This document shows, one piece after another, positions 14,643 through 17,940 of a stretch of DNA of 17,940 bases. Under the pieces are notes generated by a model, which was not told the origin of the DNA, did not search any database, and saw only the letters and a list, made by a program, of their open reading frames with translations. Numbering within the stretch: position 1 is the first letter of the stretch; the number at the start of each line of letters is the position of its first letter. Source of the stretch: Bacillota bacterium (lineage in GTDB: Bacteria; Bacillota_H; UBA994; UBA5500); assembly GCA_012727835.1 (NCBI GenBank), contig JAAYGE010000093.1, positions 1 to 17,940 of the forward strand, written 5' to 3'. Position numbers and translations under genes: made by a program.

Positions 14643-15474
14643 ATCACGTTTAGGTCGAGGCTTGGAAGCCCTAATACCGGTAGACCCAAAGACGGAGGAA
14701 GGGAAGGAGATCACTAGTATACCTTTACGATTGATCGATCCTAATCCTTATCAACCCCGGCGTCAATTCGATCAAGAATCGCTAGAAGAGTTGGCCCAGT
14801 CCATTGAGCTGCACGGGGTATTGCAGCCGGTCATTGTGCGTAAAGCCGGCCGGCGTTATCAGCTTTTAGCTGGGGAAAGACGTTGCCGGGCGGCAGAAAG
14901 GGCTGGCCTAGTGGAGATACCGGCCTTGGTTAAAGAACTTAATGATAGAGAAATGATGGAGTTGTCCATCGTAGAGAATTTACAAAGGGAGGATTTAAAC
15001 CCTCTGGACGAGGCTCGAGGGTATGAACAGCTGGTGAAACAGCTGGATTTGACCCAGGAGGAGGTGGCCCAGCGGGTAGGCCGCAGTCGCTCTCATGTGG
15101 CTAACACCTTACGTCTATTGCAGCTACCCCCATCTTTACAAGAGCTTGTTTCACGTGAAACAATTTCGGCCGGCCATGCTCGGGCCCTCTTGGCGGTGAA
15201 CGATCCGGTAAAACAACAGGAGTTGGCTGAAATAGTTGTGAAACGGGGTTTAAACGTTAGACAAACGGAGGAGCTGGTTAAGCGGCAACAGCCCCATGTT
15301 TCACGTGAAACAAAAAAACAGCGGCCAGTAGAAATAGTAGACCTGGAACAGCGCTTGGCCTCCAGTTTAGGAACCCAGGTGCGGCTCCTGCCGGGGCGCA
15401 AACGCGGCAAAATCGAAATTGTGTACTACGATAACGAGGAGTTAGAGCGTCTCTTGGAGCTACTTTTACAATAA
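14635..15474 (+). CDS. spo0J: Chromosome partitioning protein Spo0J/ParB
   Basis: Spo0J is the parS-binding CTPase clamp that loads condensin at the origin and stimulates Soj. The 279 residues begin MARSRLGRGLEALIP, whose LGRGLxxLIP peptide activates the ParA ATPase. The CTP-binding motif GERRCRAAERAGL and ENLQREDLNPLDEA follow, then the helix-turn-helix region VAQRVGRSRSHVANTLRLL and SAGHARALL, with Arg, Thr and Gly at the parS-specific positions. The C-terminal dimerisation domain ends YYDNEELERLLELLLQ. The GTG at 14635 lies inside soj, seven bases after AAGGAGGTAAT. Two perfect parS sites are built into the gene, each coding for VSRET (residues 172-176 and 222-226). Confidence 0.98.
   Translation: MARSRLGRGLEALIPVDPKTEEGKEITSIPLRLIDPNPYQPRRQFDQESLEELAQSIELHGVLQPVIVRKAGRRYQLLAGERRCRAAERAGLVEIPALVKELNDREMMELSIVENLQREDLNPLDEARGYEQLVKQLDLTQEEVAQRVGRSRSHVANTLRLLQLPPSLQELVSRETISAGHARALLAVNDPVKQQELAEIVVKRGLNVRQTEELVKRQQPHVSRETKKQRPVEIVDLEQRLASSLGTQVRLLPGRKRGKIEIVYYDNEELERLLELLLQ
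15147..15162. promoter_or_regulatory. parS: parS centromere site 1
   Basis: A perfect 16-bp palindrome, TGTTTCACGTGAAACA, extended to 18 bp by flanking T and A. It matches the parS consensus for Spo0J loading. It lies inside spo0J and codes for VSRET at residues 172-176. Confidence 0.97.
15297..15312. promoter_or_regulatory. parS: parS centromere site 2
   Basis: A second perfect TGTTTCACGTGAAACA, exactly 150 bases from the first and therefore in the same codon phase. It again codes for VSRET, here at residues 222-226 in the linker before the C-terminal domain. Confidence 0.97.
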
Positions 15475-15506
15475 AACAAATCAGAGCAGTGGCTGGAGGT
15501 ATGTAG

Positions 15507-16178
15507 GTGCTAGGCACGATAGTTAACTCGGTAGCAATCTGCGCAGGGACATTAGTGGGCGTACTTTTGCGGGCAGGGATTCCGGAAAAATACAAGGAAA
15601 CAAGTGTTACAGCCCTCGGTTTAGCCATTGTCCTTATTGGCTTGCAGGGGGCCTGGGAAACGAACAATACCCTGATTTTAATCGCGGCTCTGGTGCTGGG
15701 CGGCATAATAGGGGAGGCCCTACGGATTGAAGATCGTTTGCAACGCTTTGGAGAGAGGGCAGAAGCATATTTAGGTAAGGGAAGCAATGTGGGGGAAGCT
15801 TTTGTTACGGCTACCCTGGTCTATTGCGTGGGTGCCATGGCCATAATGGGTTCCTTGCAGAGTGGCCTTACCGGCAACCACGAAACCCTATTCGCTAAAT
15901 CGCTGCTGGACGGTATCTCCAGCATCTTCTTCGCCTCTACCTTAGGCGGTGGGGTAGCCCTATCGGCCCTATCGGTCTTTGTATATCAAGGGACCATAAC
16001 TATGGGAGCCAGTTGGCTATCCCAACTAATTAGCGATGCCATGATCTGCGAAATGAACGCGGTGGGAGGTATTTTGGTAGTCGCCATCGGCTTAAATATC
16101 CTGGAGGTAAAGAAAACCCGCGTAGGTAACCTATTGCCGGCTATTTTAGTGGCTGCCCTTTTGGCGGCCTGGTTCTAG
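15507..16178 (+). CDS. DUF554 family integral membrane protein
   Basis: A 223-residue hydrophobic protein recognised as DUF554 (YdfK/YqgA-like) from its start LGTIVNSVAICAGTLVGVLL, and from LVLGGIIGEALRIEDRLQRFG and VLVYCVGAMAIMGS-type segments. About six or seven membrane segments are visible, near residues 5-22, 36-50, 56-68, 98-115, 145-165, 185-200 and 208-222. Members are predicted membrane proteins of unknown biochemical role; transport has been suggested but is not shown here. The GTG at 15507 is preceded by GGAGGT. It begins 32 bases after spo0J with no visible promoter or terminator between, so co-transcription with soj-spo0J is likely. A link to chromosome segregation is not implied by sequence. 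Confidence 0.85.
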   Translation: MLGTIVNSVAICAGTLVGVLLRAGIPEKYKETSVTALGLAIVLIGLQGAWETNNTLILIAALVLGGIIGEALRIEDRLQRFGERAEAYLGKGSNVGEAFVTATLVYCVGAMAIMGSLQSGLTGNHETLFAKSLLDGISSIFFASTLGGGVALSALSVFVYQGTITMGASWLSQLISDAMICEMNAVGGILVVAIGLNILEVKKTRVGNLLPAILVAALLAAWF

Positions 16179-16200
16179 CCTGAATTGGGCTGGGCGGCTA

Positions 16201-16229
16201 GTGACCCGTTCCTCTCCGACTGATATAAT
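16201..16229 (+). promoter_or_regulatory. Promoter of the YbjN-like gene
   Basis: GTGACC at 16201-16206 (4/6 to TTGACA), a 17-bp spacer, and TATAAT at 16224-16229 with a TGA extension at 16221-16223. The predicted start is near 16236, about 40 bases before the ATG. Confidence 0.65.
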
Positions 16230-16275
16230 ACATAATAATGGAATTTTCAATCTATAGAGAAAGAAGGTTAAGCTA

Positions 16276-16731
16276 ATGAATCAACAATGGTTACTCTATG
16301 ACGCGGTAACCGACTGGTGTAACCGTAACGATTGGTATTATGAGGTGCTGGAGGAAGGGGAAGCAATTCGGTGCGGTTTCAACGGCGATAATGCGCGCTT
16401 TATCCTCCTTATTTCGGTACACGGGGAGCGGGTTATGGTGCGGTCGGTAGCTCCTATTAATGTTCCGTCCAATAAGCGGCCCGTAATAGCCGAATTGCTG
16501 ACGCGGGCCAATTATGGTTTGGCCATAGGCAATTTTGAGATGGATTTTAGGGATGGCGAAGTAAGCTTTAAGACCAGTACCACTACCGGCAGCGAGCCGA
16601 TGCCCGATTGGCTGATACAGGATTTGATTTTCATTAACTGCCTCATGATGGATAAGTATTTCCCTGCTATCATGCAGACGATCTACTCGGAGGTTGACCC
16701 GGTAACAGCTTTAGCCGCAGTGGAAAGTTAA
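16276..16731 (+). CDS. YbjN domain-containing protein
   Basis: A soluble 151-residue acidic protein with no signal peptide or membrane segment. Its layout fits the YbjN family (bacterial sensory transduction regulator-like, related in fold to type III secretion chaperones): an N-terminal helix (LLYDAVTDWCNRNDWYYEVL), a beta meander (IRCGFNGDNARFILLISVHG, then RVMVRSVAPINVP), a helix (RPVIAELLTRANYGLAIGNFE) and a second beta hairpin (MDFRDGEVSFKTSTT). The C-terminal helices end in a segment rich in Met and Ile. No catalytic residues are evident; family members are usually described as scaffold or regulator proteins. The ATG at 16276 has AGAAGG upstream. It has its own promoter and terminator, so it is monocistronic. 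Confidence 0.7.
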   Translation: MNQQWLLYDAVTDWCNRNDWYYEVLEEGEAIRCGFNGDNARFILLISVHGERVMVRSVAPINVPSNKRPVIAELLTRANYGLAIGNFEMDFRDGEVSFKTSTTTGSEPMPDWLIQDLIFINCLMMDKYFPAIMQTIYSEVDPVTALAAVES

Positions 16732-16762
16732 TAAAAACAAACTTTATTCATAGACATAAAGT

Positions 16763-16794
16763 AGGGTGATTCATGTTAATGGATCACCCTTTTT
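16763..16794 (+). terminator. Intrinsic terminator after the YbjN-like gene
   Basis: A 12-bp stem pairs 16763-16774 with 16779-16790 (one G-U pair), tetraloop GTTA, followed by TTTT. It lies 31 bases after the stop codon. Confidence 0.88.
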
Positions 16795-16872
16795 GTTGGC
16801 AAAAAGCAGGAGTTCAGGTTTTTAAGACAGAAGATTAACAATATAGACCTTATACGGAAGGAGGACAAAAGA

Positions 16873-17178
16873 ATGCGAATTAGGAAACACCCCATTCTAG
16901 AATTCAAAAAGGGGCCCCGAGTGACATTTACCTATGATGGCCAGCAACTGGAGGGCTATGAGGGGGAGCCGATAGCTGCCGCCCTGCACGCTGCTGGTAT
17001 CAAGACCCTGAGCCACAGTCATGGGCAGGGGAGGCCGCGGGGCTTTTTTTGTGCCATCGGTGCTTGTTCTTCTTGCCTGATGACGGTGGACGGGGTGCCT
17101 AATGTGCGGGTATGTGTAGAGAAATTACGGGCCGGTATGCGGGTAGAAACCCAGCAGGGGAAGGGGGTGCTAAGATGA
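16873..17178 (+). CDS. [2Fe-2S]-binding small subunit of an amine/amino-acid-type dehydrogenase
   Basis: A 101-residue protein with a plant-ferredoxin-like [2Fe-2S] fold. Cysteines at 60, 65, 68 and 81 give CX4CX2CX12C within FFCAIGACSSCLMTVDGVPN. The N-terminal half (VTFTYDGQQLEGYEGEPIAA, ALHAAGIKTLSHS) resembles the small subunits and N-terminal domains seen in HcnA, sarcosine oxidase alpha and opine or D-proline dehydrogenase complexes. Its stop codon overlaps the ATG of the following FAD oxidoreductase (ATGA), so the two proteins are probably made together and form one complex in which the cluster relays electrons from flavin. The ATG at 16873 follows GGAAGGAGG. The substrate cannot be read from sequence. 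No clear promoter was seen in the 75 bases upstream. Confidence 0.88.
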   Translation: MRIRKHPILEFKKGPRVTFTYDGQQLEGYEGEPIAAALHAAGIKTLSHSHGQGRPRGFFCAIGACSSCLMTVDGVPNVRVCVEKLRAGMRVETQQGKGVLR

Positions 17179-17940
17179 TAACTACACAAATTGCCGAAAT
17201 CGGTGGTGGCCCGGCAGGCCTACAGGCGGCTTTAGCCGCGGCCCAACAGGGCGCTAAGGTGCTGCTGGTGGATGACTCGGAGCGGTTGGGCGGCCAATTG
17301 ATCAAGCAGACCCATCGCTTTTTTGGATCGGAACAACAATTTGCTGGCAGCCGGGGTATTGCTATCGCTCAGAAATTGGAAGCGGCCGTGCGCGCTGAGA
17401 AAAATGTGACCATCTTACAGGAAGCAACGGCCCTAGGAATTTATGAGGACGGCGTCCTCTTGGTTGAACAACAGGAGCGGGTAATGAAGATAAAAGCCGA
17501 TCGCCTGATCGTGGCGGTGGGAGCCACAGAGCGGATGTTGGCTTTCCCTAATAATGATTTACCCGGCGTCTATGGGGCGGGAGCAGTGCAGACTCTAATG
17601 AACGTGCACGGTGTTAGGCCGGGCAAGCGAGCTCTGATGGTAGGGGCTGGCAATATAGGCCTAATTGTGACTTATCAGCTGTTGCAGGCGGGCGTGGAAG
17701 TGGTGGCCATTGTGGAAGCGGCCCCCACTATTGGAGGTTACCTAGTTCATGCTTCTAAGGTACGGCGGGCGGGGTTGCCGATTTACACCAGCCATACCAT
17801 CAAGGAAGCTTACGGCCAAGGAGCGGTGGATGGGGCGGTTATCTGGCGGCTGGATGAAAATTGGCATCCCATACCGGGTAGCGAGCAGGATTTAGCCGTC
17901 GATGTGATCTGTTTAGCCGTTGGCCTATCCCCCTTGAGTG
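17175..17940 (+). CDS. FAD/NAD(P)-dependent oxidoreductase subunit (partial, runs off the right edge)
   Basis: 255 residues are visible. The N-terminal Rossmann motif is GGGPAG (residues 10-15), followed by LLVDDSERLGGQLIKQTHRF, a GGQ motif typical of HcnB, opine oxidase and sarcosine oxidase alpha-like flavoproteins. VAVGATERMLAFPNNDLPGV is the ATG-like motif of two-dinucleotide-binding oxidoreductases. A second Rossmann motif, VGAGNIG, binds NAD(P)H or occupies its place. The start is MITTQIAEIGGG; the Glu just before the glycine loop is unusual, since a hydrophobic Val or Ile is normal there. The four-base overlap with the [2Fe-2S] gene indicates coupled translation. The C-terminal part, which would show whether a further [Fe-S] domain is present, lies outside the window. 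Confidence 0.87.
   Translation, partial: MITTQIAEIGGGPAGLQAALAAAQQGAKVLLVDDSERLGGQLIKQTHRFFGSEQQFAGSRGIAIAQKLEAAVRAEKNVTILQEATALGIYEDGVLLVEQQERVMKIKADRLIVAVGATERMLAFPNNDLPGVYGAGAVQTLMNVHGVRPGKRALMVGAGNIGLIVTYQLLQAGVEVVAIVEAAPTIGGYLVHASKVRRAGLPIYTSHTIKEAYGQGAVDGAVIWRLDENWHPIPGSEQDLAVDVICLAVGLSPLS

Noticed and set aside
16175..16201. CTAGCC...GGCTAG inverted repeat at the end of the DUF554 gene
   Set aside because: There is no T tract after the stem, so it does not qualify as an intrinsic terminator.
16819..16856. Candidate promoter before the [2Fe-2S] gene
   Set aside because: No -35/-10 pair with acceptable spacing; the best hexamers (AAGACA, TATAGA or TATACG) do not line up well.

Overview
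The window is a chromosomal replication-origin region from a Gram-positive bacterium of the phylum Bacillota (Firmicutes), most likely a member of class Clostridia. The basis is gene order: dnaA-dnaN-(S4 protein)-recF-remB-gyrB runs leftward from the origin, and rpmH-rnpA-yidD-yidC-jag-mnmE-mnmG-rsmG-noc-soj-spo0J runs rightward. This is the conserved Bacillus/Clostridium oriC arrangement. Strong purine-rich ribosome binding sites, frequent GTG and TTG starts, and TATAAT promoters with TGn extensions agree with this. No 16S gene is present, so the genus cannot be fixed.

Left arm (1-5288, minus strand): partial gyrB (its C-terminal half lies outside the window), remB, recF, an S4-domain protein, dnaN and dnaA. 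They are tightly spaced and read away from the origin. The 190-bp dnaN-dnaA gap holds DnaA-box-like repeats next to a stretch that resembles a DnaA-trio unwinding element.

Origin (5289-5789): about 500 bp with no gene. It contains five perfect DnaA boxes (TTATNCACA), several degenerate ones arranged as convergent pairs, a probable dnaA promoter covered by DnaA boxes, and the rpmH promoter. With the dnaA-dnaN gap this gives a bipartite origin like that of B. subtilis.

Right arm (5790-15474, plus strand): L34 and the RNase P protein (RNA processing and translation); YidD, YidC and Jag/KhpB (membrane protein insertion and RNA binding); MnmE, MnmG and RsmG (tRNA wobble U34 and 16S rRNA modification); Noc, Soj and Spo0J (chromosome segregation and division-site control). 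Two perfect parS sites lie inside spo0J. A predicted membrane-anchored HELTH metallopeptidase of unknown role sits between noc and soj. Intrinsic terminators follow rpmH, jag, noc and the metallopeptidase gene, dividing the arm into transcription units.

Distal right end (15475-17940): a DUF554 membrane protein, probably co-transcribed with spo0J; a YbjN-like protein with its own promoter and terminator; and the start of an operon for a small [2Fe-2S] protein and an FAD-dependent oxidoreductase cut by the window edge. These last genes are the least conventional content. No RNA genes, insertion sequences or CRISPR arrays were seen. Most of the window is well-known housekeeping biology; I found no clear undescribed system. 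The less explained items are the metallopeptidase, the origin architecture and the redox pair.
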